From: Poronia punctata
Lineage: Eukaryota > Ascomycota > Sordariomycetes > Xylariales > Xylariaceae
Direction: 5' to 3'
DNA length: 64,000 bases
Assembly: GCA_022579005.1 (NCBI GenBank)
Contig: MU401655.1
Location: forward strand, 1-64,000
Shown: in pieces, positions 23,501-34,816 of the stretch
How the letters are laid out: every line of letters starts with the position of its first letter
Numbering within the stretch: position 1 is the stretch's first letter
Translations under genes and position numbers: made by a program
The notes under the pieces: generated by a model
What the model was told of the DNA's origin: nothing
What the model saw: only the letters and a program-made list of their open reading frames with translations
Databases searched by the model: none

Positions 23501-24157
23501 CGCTCTGGCCCGAGAAACAGCACGTTGATTTTTGCTGGCTGCTCTTGGCGTTTCAAGCATCTCATCTTGTTTCGTCTTGCATTTCTTTCCCTCATCCAGT
23601 CAATTGAGCAGACATACCCCGAGCGGATACCGGGCTGAGCCTGCATTGCATACAACAAAAGCTGCAAGTTAAAGTAAGGTACCTACTTTAGTATTACCGT
23701 AGGTTAGGGTATAATCTTTTGGTCTTGTCTTCCGCCGACGATGTGATTTTGGCCCCTGGTCTCGCCCACCCCAAAAGCGACCATGCATCGTCAGGGGTGC
23801 CGCGTTTGGTGTCAAGGGCCAGGTGGGTAGATAATCCCGGAATGGATTTGACTAGACAGGAAGTTGGGGGCGGGCGGAAAAAAAAAAGGCAATAAAAAGG
23901 TGACGCTCCGCCGCCGGGATGAGGTCCTCTCATGTCCCTGGTGTCTCACATTCGAAACTGGTATAATCACTTACATATATATTAATTCTTCAAACTTGGG
24001 TAGTCTCTCCAATACTATAAGATCCTTCACTTGCCCACTCTATTTCTGAAAGGGGCACTATAAGAATTGGGAGGAGATAACAGGGAAATATATTGCCAGT
24101 CATCCGACGTTTTGATACCACGACACCTAACGTACATCCCATCGACGGTTTTACACA
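20549..24157. other. Long intergenic stretch, nothing recognised
   Basis: 3.6 kb between two divergently transcribed genes. Frames at 22307-22687 and 23299-23638 are open but lack family features. On the minus strand, 22490-22620 is open in two frames and could be an eroded coding end, but I cannot name it. There is no RIP and no repeat that I could see by eye. Confidence 0.45.
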
Positions 24158-25844
24158 ATGGCTGACGAGGGCGGCAATACCACGGCAGCAGCCGCTGTAC
24201 ATGCGACCAACGGCGAACATGCCATTCCCCACGCAGCTGCCGAAGGGCGGGACCAGGGAGAGAAGAACAACCACGTCGACATAACGGCCCAAGACATCAA
24301 ATTGAACTCGTTTTCGAGGCACGGAACGGTATCACATAACCCGTTCAGTCGGAAGAACACCACCATAGATCTCGATGACTATTTTGTACGTAGTTTGCGA
24401 ACGTGGCCAGCCATTGACCCCCGACGAACCTTTCATTTTCCCCTAAGCGATTTGGTTGCTGACCTGGATGCTTTCCTCAGACCGGTCCTCGAGATACGGC
24501 CAAACATTCGAAATGGCCCCTTTTTCTCCAACTGCACGGGAGCATCACGCCCAAGATGCTTGTGCCGCTCATCGTTATTGGCGCTTGGGCTACCCTGATC
24601 ACTGTGCTGTCTAAGAAATTCTACCACATCGAGCTGTCGATCGAGCCGGTCTTGTTGACCATCACCGGTTTCGTCGTCAGTATGGGTCTGTCCTTCCGTA
24701 GCTCTTCTGCCTATGAGCGATATGCCGAGGGACGAAGGTGCTGGAGTCAGCTGATCCTCGCCTCGCAATCCCTTGGCAGAGTCTTCTGGGTCCATGCTGT
24801 TGAGCGGCCCGAGACGGTCAAAGAGGACATGCTAGGAAAATTGTGCGTATTCCGAACTGATGGGAGACTATCCAGTCTGTATGTGACGTACTGCTAACAT
24901 TCTTGAACCAGGACTGCCATGAACCTCGTCGTCGCCTTCGCCGTATCTCTCAAACACAAGCTCCGATTCGAGCCTTATACCAACTACGAGGATCTGATGG
25001 ACCTTGTTGGTCACTTTGACACTCTCGCCAAGACGGCCACAAATGACGAGGCCGTATACAAGCCGAAGAGGAACATCTTCAAGATTGTTGGTGAACATCT
25101 CGGCCTTTCTTTTGCCACGTCGAACCCTCGCAAGCTGCTCAAGCGCTCCAAGCAGCCTCTCGGCAACCTCCCCCTCGAGATTCTGTGCCACCTGTCAGGC
25201 TACGTCGACGAGCTTGTCGCCAATGGCCAGCTGCCCGTGGGAATGCAGCAAACCATTGTCTGTAAGTTCCCCTTTTCACGACATTCACAGTGCGAAACTG
25301 GCGACTAACACGACTACTAGACAACAACATCAGCGCACTCAACGACGTCCTAGCCAACACAGAACGAGTGCTCAACACCCCTCTACCCATCGCCTACGCC
25401 ATCGTCATCTCCCAAATCACATGGCTTTACGTATTCCTTCTCCCCTTCCAACTCTACGCCGCCCTGGGGTACATTACAATCCCCGCCACCGTATTCGCAT
25501 CATACATCATCCTCGCCATCTTCTTCATCGGCCACGAGATCGAGAACCCGTTCGGAAACGACGTCAACGATCTCCCGCTAGACAGTTTCTGCGAACAAAT
25601 CGTACAAGACATGGAGACCATCTCCTCGCGACCCAAAATCTCCGCCCGTCAACTCATCCAGAGTCCCAAGAACAAGGTCATGTACCCTTTCAGTAGCTAT
25701 ACATATGATTTCTGGGCGGCCAAGCCCGAGGACGAGATCAGACAGGCGCTCAGGGCGAGGCCTGTTGCTTCGCATCAGGCTCATGAACCTAAAGTGCCCG
25801 CCGGTAAGGCGTCTACCACCGGGAGCAGTGTTGAGACCGTATGA
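24158..25844 (+). CDS. Bestrophin-like (UPF0187/RFP-TM) anion channel, 487 aa, 4 exons
   Basis: Predicted membrane channel of the bestrophin/YneE family, which conducts chloride and other small anions. Exons are 24158-24385, 24481-24842, 24912-25261 and 25321-25844; all phases agree, giving 487 codons. The N-terminus (about 75 residues) is polar. Then come KHSKWPLFLQLHGS, a first hydrophobic segment (MLVPLIVIGAWATLITVL) and the family signature region SFRSSSAYERYAEGRRCW. A later pair of hydrophobic segments includes ITWLYVFLLPFQLYAALGY and ends with GHEIENPFGNDVNDLPLD, a strongly conserved family stretch. The C-tail is polar. Fungal members are largely uncharacterised; plasma-membrane or vacuolar location is inference. 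Confidence 0.88.
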
Positions 25845-27648
25845 TGATTTTTTCCGTCACAAAATGGATGTTAAAAAGAAAAGAGAGCTATATCTGCTTT
25901 CAAGGAGTTTTCCAGCATGGACTGTTTACGGGGGAAAAGCGTATACGTTTTGTTTTTATGCACTGCATTTGATACGAAGGCCTATATAAAAGATATTATC
26001 GAAAATAAAATAATAGACTCGTTTTCACGATACTTTCTACCCGCCTTTGTCTATATCGGCGTCAAGATAGGGGATAACCTAGGAAGTGGCCGTTCCCAGC
26101 CTACGCTACTCGTAACGAATTCAGATCACATCTATACATACATAGATACGGGGGGATAAGCTCTAGGTCAGAAATAAAGTTGTCTTTCCTACCCAAGGTT
26201 TGACATCTTTTCTCATGATTCTACCTACCTGTCTCCTTTACGATGTCTTGAGCTTCTCGCTGATTAAACAGTTTCGAGGCGGACTTGGGAGACAGGCAAG
26301 GAATGATTAGACACGATGATATTACGAAAGAGGTTGATAAAAAACACACCCTGCCACCACGTCCTACGTAGCTACCTTTCTTCTTTTGTCTACGTAGTTA
26401 ATTGCGGTGAGATAAAAGTCTTGCTGTGCGCGCGGAATATATTACGTATACATGTAGAGATTAACTTCCTTTACCCATATTTCGGGGGTCTGGGAGGATG
26501 ATGGAATAAGGTCTGGAAGAAGACCAGATGATATCTATCAGAAAGTCTGGAATTATAGGTATACCGAACCGTGCGAGTATAATATCAAGATACACACACA
26601 TTAGACAGTACAAGAAACGAAAACTACGAGCAAGGTAGGGAGGCCATCCATCCATCATATTAATTCGAAATATGCGATGCCACACCATATGAAAGTTTGC
26701 ATTCGAGGCTCCTGGCGCACGAAACTTTATTACTGAGGATAACCCCTGTCTTAAGGCTTAATCTAAGTTAACCTAGGTACCTACCTACCTAGTCGACAGA
26801 AAAGTAGTTTCCGCCTAGTCTTCTGTCGATTCATGACTACCGAGCTTAGACAGAGCTCTGAACAACATGTTATATCAACCAGGTTCATCATTCCCAACAA
26901 ACGCTATATCCGCAGCCCAGACCCCAGGTGGAAAAGAGGTTAAACAACTTATTTCCTCCTCCTCCTCCTCCTCCTCCTCCTCCCACTACTGCCATAGCAA
27001 AGTGGAAAAAACTCAAGTACTAATCGACCCGCTACTATCAGTCTTGATTTCATCATTCAGGGGATCTTCCCTTCACTCTCAAGGCCCCGTTCTTCCTCAG
27101 GTTTTCAGAACGGTGAGCCGTAACGGTGACATCGTAGTGTATGAGCTGCGGCACCTATTTCCAGAATGATATGTGCCCAACGAGCACGTTAGGCCGGCGT
27201 GTCCTTGACTACTTGCTCGGCAACAGCGACGGTACTGAGAGTTCCCATGACGAACTAATCCTAGGTTACCACGGATGCCATGTCATCGGTCAGTCGGCTT
27301 TTATACCCAACACATCGCTCGAATGCTGTCCGTAGCCGGGGAAATGGTCACAGTAGCCCCTTGATGCCATATATTCACGTTATATCTAACAGGTAGATAG
27401 TGTTCAACATGCCAGGGAATATCCTTGTGACAGTGGACATGTAGAGCATGCAAGAGAACTCGCAGTAGCGTGTAGAGTGTTGGGACATCTAAAGCGCTGG
27501 GTTGGGGCAATAAGTTCAAGCGCTGCCAGGTAGTGAGCGAAGAACAGTAGCCGCCAAAAGGAGACCGACCACGAACGGTTTTCGTACTGGTCGTCAACGC
27601 GACCAAAGGGGTCAAATTAAAGCAGAACACGAGGTTTGTCCTAATCGC
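25845..27648. other. Convergent intergenic region with a TCC microsatellite
   Basis: 1.8 kb between the tails of the bestrophin-like and WBP4-like genes. It contains a (TCC)n run at about 26954-26983 and a TAGGTACCTACCTACCTAG motif near 26775-26793. The open frame over the TCC run encodes poly-Ser and is not credible as a gene. Confidence 0.5.
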
Positions 27649-28545
27649 TTACTTTTGGCGTATATTCTTCGGCTTCCTCTTCTTGAATACTACGGCGGGC
27701 GTCTCCGCGCCTTTTTGTGTAATTTCCTCCGCCTCCTCTTTCACAGTTGTCCCCGTGTCTTGTTTATCAGGCTCATCCGTCGTAGATGCGGCAGGTAAAA
27801 GCTTGTCAGTATCGGTATCCGTCTCTTCTTTCTTAACGACGACAGAATCTTCCTCCTTCAAAACGGGCTTTTCTTTCTTCTCTTCTTCTTCTTCTTCCTC
27901 CTCCTCCTCCTCCTTAGCTTGTTTCGTAAGTGGCGCGCTAAGAAGCGCATCGAGTTCCGCATCATCGACGGCCTGTTTCGTATCGCGGCCCCATTTCTTA
28001 GGCTTCTTGAACAATCCCTTGACAGCATTTTCATGTTCAGCCTCGGAATCTTGGTCGTCAAGTTTCGGCCGTTTGCGCGATTGGACTTCATCCTTTTCAC
28101 CTGTAACGCGAGGGGTATCATCGACGACGCGTGTGTTGGTGACCGTCCACTCCCCTGCCATGGCCATATCTCGTCTTAACTCTGTCGGGACATCGATGCC
28201 CATCTCCGCGAGCTGTTCCCATTGCTGTTGACGTTGGGCAGCTGTAGTTACTTGGATAGTATTGGGGTTCGTGGATGAGGAAGAGGCGCGCGATGAAGAG
28301 GGAGGGTTGTTGTTGTTGTTGTTGTTGTTGACAATACCGTTCAGTCGATCTACCTCTCGCTTTGTACGTTCTTTTTCGCGCTCCTCGTTTTCATGGCCCC
28401 GATGAAGATCGCGCAAGAAGCGCTTGAGGGCGTACTGATGTTTTGATGTGTTCTCATGATTTTGACGCTCGAGCTTCGTGTCACGGACGTAGGTGCTGCA
28501 GTGTTTGCACCAATATTTCGGCGTCGACTTCCAGTATTCGGACAT
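27649..28545 (-). CDS. WBP4/FBP21-like U1-type zinc-finger spliceosomal protein, 298 aa
   Basis: Single-exon gene for a nuclear splicing-associated protein. Residues 1-45 form a U1-C/matrin-type C2H2 zinc finger (YWCKHCSTYV, then H and H in NHENTSKHQYALKRF), as found at the N-terminus of WBP4/FBP21. A basic/acidic helix follows (RGHENEEREKERTKREVDR). The C-terminal half is highly charged, and the protein ends KPKNIRQK, the usual end of this family. No WW domains are visible; WBP4 of animals has two, but short fungal members can lack them. Poly-Asn and poly-Glu runs are coded by TTG/AAC and CTC/GAG-type microsatellites. The start is the first ATG. Function by analogy: binds spliceosomal components during activation. 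Confidence 0.82.
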   Translation of the reverse strand: MSEYWKSTPKYWCKHCSTYVRDTKLERQNHENTSKHQYALKRFLRDLHRGHENEEREKERTKREVDRLNGIVNNNNNNNNPPSSSRASSSSTNPNTIQVTTAAQRQQQWEQLAEMGIDVPTELRRDMAMAGEWTVTNTRVVDDTPRVTGEKDEVQSRKRPKLDDQDSEAEHENAVKGLFKKPKKWGRDTKQAVDDAELDALLSAPLTKQAKEEEEEEEEEEEKKEKPVLKEEDSVVVKKEETDTDTDKLLPAASTTDEPDKQDTGTTVKEEAEEITQKGAETPAVVFKKRKPKNIRQK

Positions 28546-29419
28546 GGTCGTTGTCGGGCTCTCCCGTTTGGAAACGATACTAGAGGATTTGACGGGTGGT
28601 CGTAGCTACTATTATGTTGCTAGTGTCTGAGCAAGATAGATCTAGTGCTTTTGACAGAGTCGGGGGAGAGGGGAAGATAGCAGTCTAGGTATTACGAGAT
28701 TCTTAGTTTTGTCAATTTGAGGTTGATGATGATGGAATGAATCTCGTTATAGAAGGTGTGGGGCCTAGTCTCTAGGGCCGGCGGCACACTCCACAGCCCG
28801 GTGTCCACTCAAGGGACCAACCTCGTACCTGACCCACCTACTCTAAAAGGTCTAGATAGGGCCTTCGAAAGGCTAGAGCCTAGGACGCCCAACTGTTATT
28901 TATTTTAATGATTGTTAAAGACTGCCAGCCTTCAAGAGTAGAAAATATCTACTTGTATCAGTCCTAGGTAGTGCAGCCGCATAGGTTCACGATATACACG
29001 TAAGAAGGAAAACGGAACAGTATATCATTCCTGCTTACTCGTAGACGAAGCATTTATCTTGCTATTTCAAGACGAGTACAAAATTAATGCTGTCTATTTT
29101 TATCAAACTCGCTTACGAGTAGGACAGAAGAACAACAACGGCCACGGGCCGTAAGAGCAACACAAAAGCTCATCGGGAGTCTCAAAAGCAGTAGATTATT
29201 AGTTGGTTGTATTAAGACATCCTCAAACGGATGTAACATTATTATAATATCTCTCTCTGCCTTGATGATTATTAATTCATTCGCGCGGATAATGCAGGCG
29301 CAGTTGCAACAAGAAACAACCCAAAGGTAAGTATGCCCGGGTCCAAATTCCCTAATCATTTTATGTGCCAGTTGGTCTTGTTTTTTTTTCATGTTCACGT
29401 TATCTGCACAGTTACCCTC
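28546..29419. other. Intergenic spacer
   Basis: 0.87 kb upstream of the WBP4-like gene and downstream of the PIR-domain gene. Frame 29084-29398 (-) has no family character. No other feature is recognised. Confidence 0.5.
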
Positions 29420-30513
29420 TTACAAGCAGAGGAAAGCGACGACGGCGCCAACGACGAGAGCGCCCATCGAACCGGCGGCAACGTGAGATGATCCGGACGC
29501 CGGCGCCGAGGGGAGGGCGGTTGTAGACGTGACCGGAGTGGTGGCCGGAGTGGTGACCGGAGCGCTTGAGCTGCTCTCGACAGCAGTGGTCGTGGTAACC
29601 TCCACAAGCGAACTGCTGATCGGTGTGGGGAAGGGCAGTGAGACACTCGAGTAAATAGGCAGCGTATAACTGGAGTTAATAGGGAAGGTGCTTGGGGCTT
29701 CGGTAGGGGAGGGCACGGAATGGGACGAAGCACTGGTGACTGGTGGTGCTGAGGGTGTCTCGGTCGCCGACGTCACCTGGATCTGCCCGTCGGTGTACTC
29801 GCTTACAGGCACGTACGTGCTGTAGATGGGTACGGGGACCTTGGTGGTTACAACCTGGGGCTGTCCATCCGGCAGAGCGGTGATGATGGTGGTGGCCACA
29901 ACCGTCGTGCCGACGACCTGGCCGTCAGCACCCTGCGACGCCGTGTCATCCGAGCCACAAGGCACGGCAATGATAGACACGGGTTCGCACTGATCCGCCC
30001 ACGTTCGGTCGTACAGGTTATAGAAGTCGCCCGACCGGCACTGGTAGAAGGTCTTGGACGAGCCCAGAGCCAACACGTTCCCCTCACAGACGGAAAAGCC
30101 GCTGTTATACAGGGCGCCCGCCTGAGCGGGCGCATCGAATTGGAACTGGTAGTTGGACGCGATGTAGCCCGTCCGTCCCTGGTCATCGAGGGTCGAGCCA
30201 TCCTTCAGGCTGACTACGAGAGTTCCTTCAGAGCCGCATTCGTTCCTCTTCTGCTTCATCGTTAGCCAACGCCGGTCTCATCTCCGACCCAAACATCCTT
30301 TTTCTTCGGACCCTGGCACCAAGTTGGAGCTCCTACCTGGATGCTTCTCTTCTCCTCGGTTACTTTAGCGACGGTGATCTCGAATCTGCTGTCGAATGTC
30401 CCGGTGCAGCCGGCAGGGGCGGCACCAGTGGGCGTCAGAGCATCGGTGACGCCTTGTGGCATCGCCATGCCGATCCCAGCCAGGGCTGAGATGAGAGCGA
30501 GTGTGTACTGCAT
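29420..30513 (-). CDS. Secreted PIR-domain cell-wall protein with GPI signal, 336 aa, 2 exons
   Basis: Predicted structural wall mannoprotein. Exon 1 (30513-30337) encodes a signal peptide (MQYTLALISALAGIGMAMP) and the start of the mature protein. A GTAGGA donor and GATGAAG acceptor remove 30254-30336. Exon 2 holds a PIR-type C-terminal domain: GTLVVSLKDG, GRTGYIASNYQFQFD, AGALYNSGFSV, FYQCRSGDFYNLYD and DQCEPV, including the characteristic C-X16-C. In yeast PIR proteins this domain sits at the C-terminus; here it is followed by about 180 residues of Ser/Thr/Pro-rich stalk and a hydrophobic tail (GSMGALVVGAVVAFLCL) typical of GPI anchoring. A classical PIR glutamine repeat was not seen. Likely location: cell wall or plasma membrane. 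Confidence 0.82.
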
Positions 30514-33500
30514 CGTGATACTACTTCCAGTTGTGAAAACGAGAGACTATAGGGCTCGAGCCGTATGAAGCGCTTCGAGTGGCAGCGAATATTCAGGCTC
30601 TGATATCTTGGAAGGATATATATAGCGAGTGACGGGCTTGGCTCGGAGGGGGTTCTTTGTCTCTTTTGATATAGCAAGGCCGGCTTCTTCTTCCGAATAC
30701 GGGCAAAGGAGAAAGGCCGAGTAGTACCGAGAGAAAAGGGGAGGTAAGAGAAAAGAAAGGGAGGGCGAGGGGGGAGAAAGATATATGTTGGAAGCCCAAT
30801 CTTTTGCGGTTCTCATTATTGTTGTCATGTACATACAGCGTGTTAATCTGACTAGGGTTCCCCTGTCTGTGTTCGTCCCTTATTCGGCGGCTAAGCTTGC
30901 ATACTTTTCCCATGCCGGATCGCTGCCGTCCGTCCATGTCGAGTCAACCAGGCGACGGAGTACAAGTGTGCACATCCCAGCCCCCTGTTCTGGCCTTTCG
31001 GCCGTCTGGCCAGGTGGTTGGCCACGGGCCGTGCAATAGCGTGCGTCGTGCATGAGGAGGGAGAGACATACATACGTACATCAACGCCGGCAATATGGCA
31101 AGCTAGCAGAAAGTAGCTCTCTGGTAGGTGTGGTGCATAGTGATAGGGGTGGATAGTGGTGACGTTACGCAGGACAAAAGCTCGAGAGAAGACATTCTCT
31201 TCCCTGTCGTGCCGTGCAGGAAGCGAATCAAAAAGCTAAAGGGCAAGCGAGGAGACAAGGGGGTAACAGAGGGACAAGGGCGCCAGCCTGACTACCCTGA
31301 ATGCCTGACTACCTAGGTAGTACCTACACTCTGCCATATTTTCCCGCCACAGCTCGGCAGCTTTTTCCTTCACCCGATACGTAATGGCACGATTACCAGA
31401 GAAACCTTGACTCACTTATTACTCAAGGAGACAAAGAGATGCAAGACATCAAGTAGCTCCGAAGTGGGGGGTTGGGGGAAGATGGGAGGTCCTGCAAGAA
31501 AGGGTAAAAATGGGTTTCCCGTATATACCATGTACCTGTAAGTGCGGGCGGGAGCTGGTTTGCTGTCATCTGCAACATATTGACATCACCGGCCCAAATG
31601 GCTGAGCTAACCATGCATCGCTTGAGTCTTTTGTCGGCGTGGATCGACGTCTTGTACCGGCACCCATGAGAATATGGCGAATTTGTTGATTCTGTTGCAG
31701 GCTTACGGCACGGCTGATAGCGATCGAGACGCTGTACTGAAAAGGCGGGAAGAATCGGGCTGAGATCAGATGTCTAATGAGTGACAGACAGAATGATGTG
31801 GCCGGCTGAAACAGAGTAAGTGTTCTGTCTCGTGCTAGGTTACTAGTAGATAGGTAGGTACCTAGCCACCGGCGAAAGACATCCGGAAACAAGAGACCAC
31901 GTCAAATTGACTAAACCTGGGTAATTGAAACTTTTCACTTACGACCCTTGGGCTGCCTGGCATGCCTATCTCCTTAGGTAGCTAACTAATATCATCCTCC
32001 CATATTTGTTCCTTTACTGCACAACATACGTACGAACGTTGGCTTACGCAAGTTAGAGAGTAGACGACGTGCGATGAGGGGGGCAGTGGGAATGGATCGG
32101 CCGGCTGGGACCGTTTAACAGAAAACTTGACCGGGATGGCATGTCAATCGCCTATCCTTGTGTGGGATAGGATTTGTCAATTCTGTAGTCTAGTAACGCA
32201 TGTCATCGACTGGTAGACTAGACGAGATTGCATTTCAACATGATATTATAGCATACAACGGCCGGATCGGTTCTATAAGATAGGTTAGAATCGACAGACG
32301 ATAAGATGTGAAATCAAGCAGGGTTTGTCTAGCATCAGCTAGGTACATGTAGGTATTCGATCATGATCTAATCTAGATACAATGATGGCACGATGGGTAC
32401 CTGCTTCCTAGTTGTCTACAGCTCTTTCCCTCCCTTTTGCCATTACTGATTCTAAGCTTCCTAATTAGGAAGCACGTCATGTGTCTTTGTACCCGAACTT
32501 AATTATGGCCGGTTGCGATTATGGTTGTGTACGGCCAAACTGCCAGCCACAGGCGTGTCGGGCGTCGACATACCTGTTTCAGATCTCCAAATCTACTTAT
32601 TACGATGTAGCACCGCCGTATTTTGCCGTCCACATACGCGTATTTGTAGTAAAATCGATGTTGCCATAGCTGCGGTACGCAGGGGTATTTAATATAATTT
32701 GTGTAGATGTTGGAGGGTATAAAAGCAGGCAGCACAAACAATAGGTATTCTATTGTAAAAATATGTTCTCGTCGCATCGATCTGGCCAATTGCTGTGCTC
32801 CGTCCACAGTGGATCGACTACTGTGCCCATCTCGAAGACTGACCTCAAACGGCTAAACTCTACAGCCGTACCTATTCCAAAACTCACACCTACGAGTATA
32901 AAACCCAAATAAAAGCAAGACACGGGGCAACACGTTCATTTGCAGTTGCAGTTGCTTCAATTTCAACGTTGGTTTCGAGTTGATTTAAACTTTTCCAGCC
33001 CATGGAAAATTTCAACGCTCGGTGGAACAATACCTACCGTCAGGTTTAGAGCTAAGACAAGAACAAGTTGCACAATTTGTCGCCTGCCAACTGCATCTCG
33101 CATTTTATCTTCAAGTTGTGTCTCCCACGCTTTTTCATACATAGTCAGGAGTGGTTAGTGATACAGGCCACAACATGGAGACCAGGTATAAGGAAAAGGT
33201 TAAAATTAAGTTGGAGATTTCTATATAGTTGTACAATTGTCGTACGGCCTTTCTCCTACAAGTGTTTCAGTGTTTGGTGGGTAACAGGACAAGGTAGGTA
33301 AGAGGCAGTTTCTGCATATCTCTAGGAAAGGGAGGTATCTTTTTTCAACTTGCTTGGGCTCAACTTGGGAGTTGAGTTGTTTGCATTTTGCTTTTTCTTC
33401 CTACTTGCATGCGTTTATAACCGATGGCTTCCTCCTAGGCCAGCATTTTTCTTAAAACCTTACTTGTATATCCAACGGGGCCGCTAGATATAATCTGCAT

Positions 33501-34816
33501 GTCGCCACAAGACAAAACAGTAATAATCATTAGAAACAAGCCCGACAAAGATACTAGGTAAGGTAAGTATCTCGATATACTCCCTCACGCTTCGACATAA
33601 CCAGAAGCCTAGAGCTTACGCTCGGTAACAATAACAAACAAAAGCTTCCAGTCCCCCAGTCCCCCAGTCTAATGAAATGCAACCAACACAGACGAGATGA
33701 ATAGATGGTAGATCATTGCCCCTTTCTCCTTCCCCATGACGGGCGGCAATCGAGCATTATCCCACTATCTACCCCAACATCTCGATTGGTAAACATGCAG
33801 ATACAACACCATGTCCACATACATGCGGCGTTATATCCCCTGTCCTAGTAATGATTTAATGTCCCATTTGTACAAGAACTGGATTCGAATAATACATAAC
33901 AACAACAAATACTCGCCCAATGTGGCAAACTCTTGGGGTGCATGCCTACCTACTCGTACCTAGGTAAGTATTCAAAGGTTAGGTCTGTTGGAGGTCGCAT
34001 CGCAATGTAACCCTCCAACACACCATTGCAACCCTATACTTGCTTTTTAGCTTTGCCTGTCTAAAAAGAAGAAGAAAGGATAAGTAAAACGGGAAATACA
34101 CTGTCTATGAATCATTAAGCAGCCGTTCAAGTCTACTGCTTTCCACCGAGACAAGTGAGGGAACAAAAGAAAAGCTGGGTTAGGCTAGTCTAGGTATCTG
34201 ATACTTACATCTCGGTCTATTAAGTATATTTGGCCAAGGTGAACAAACCTCTACTATCTATCACCATCAAAGCGACACATCATATGTACTGTAGGTAGAT
34301 CAACATGCATGATAAGTCTGCCTATCACCACATCTTCGAGACAGCTTTGTTTTAAGATATCGACTATGGGCACACAACAGTCAGACAAAATCATGGCAGA
34401 CCAGTCTAGGTTGTTAATGTTGAAACAGACGCACCGAATTCATGCTTACGAACCTAGCCTTGAATCCTTCGTTGTCATAAAAGACGTGTATGCCGCCAAC
34501 AGTCAACGTGTCAAATATAAGTGAGAAAAGCCTCGATACATCATTCGTTTGGATCGTGAGCAAATAGATGCTCCTCAGTTAGGCCTTACATCACACCTCT
34601 ATGAACAAGGGGGAATCATCTATAGAAAATGTCAAAAGTTTTACCACCCTCGCAGCCCGACCGCTCGTTCATTCATACAGTTCATGCTCTCATTGCCATA
34701 TAACTTTTCGTGTCGTGCCCTATCCTCCTGTCCTGACCCATCCTCCCTGACCCAACCCGAAAGCAAAAGGAAAATTTCATCAATGGCTACCTAGCAAATA
34801 GCCATTGGCCATGGCC
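30514..34816. other. Long intergenic region (4.3 kb)
   Basis: Contains the promoter of the PIR-domain gene on its left and the 3' flank of the Kap123 gene on its right. Open frames are short, low in coding character and overlap on opposite strands. No RNA gene, transposon or RIP was seen. TAGGTACCTA-type motifs occur near 31310-31330 and 31850-31865. Confidence 0.45.
30616..30624 (-). promoter_or_regulatory. Putative TATA box of the PIR-domain gene
   Basis: ATATATATA about 105 bp before the ATG at 30513, in a pyrimidine-rich setting on the coding strand. The position fits a core promoter of a strongly expressed wall-protein gene. Confidence 0.45.

Noticed and set aside
26867..27169. Open frame with a poly-Ser run
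   Set aside because: The Ser run is the TCC microsatellite; the rest has no domain and it lies between two convergent gene ends.
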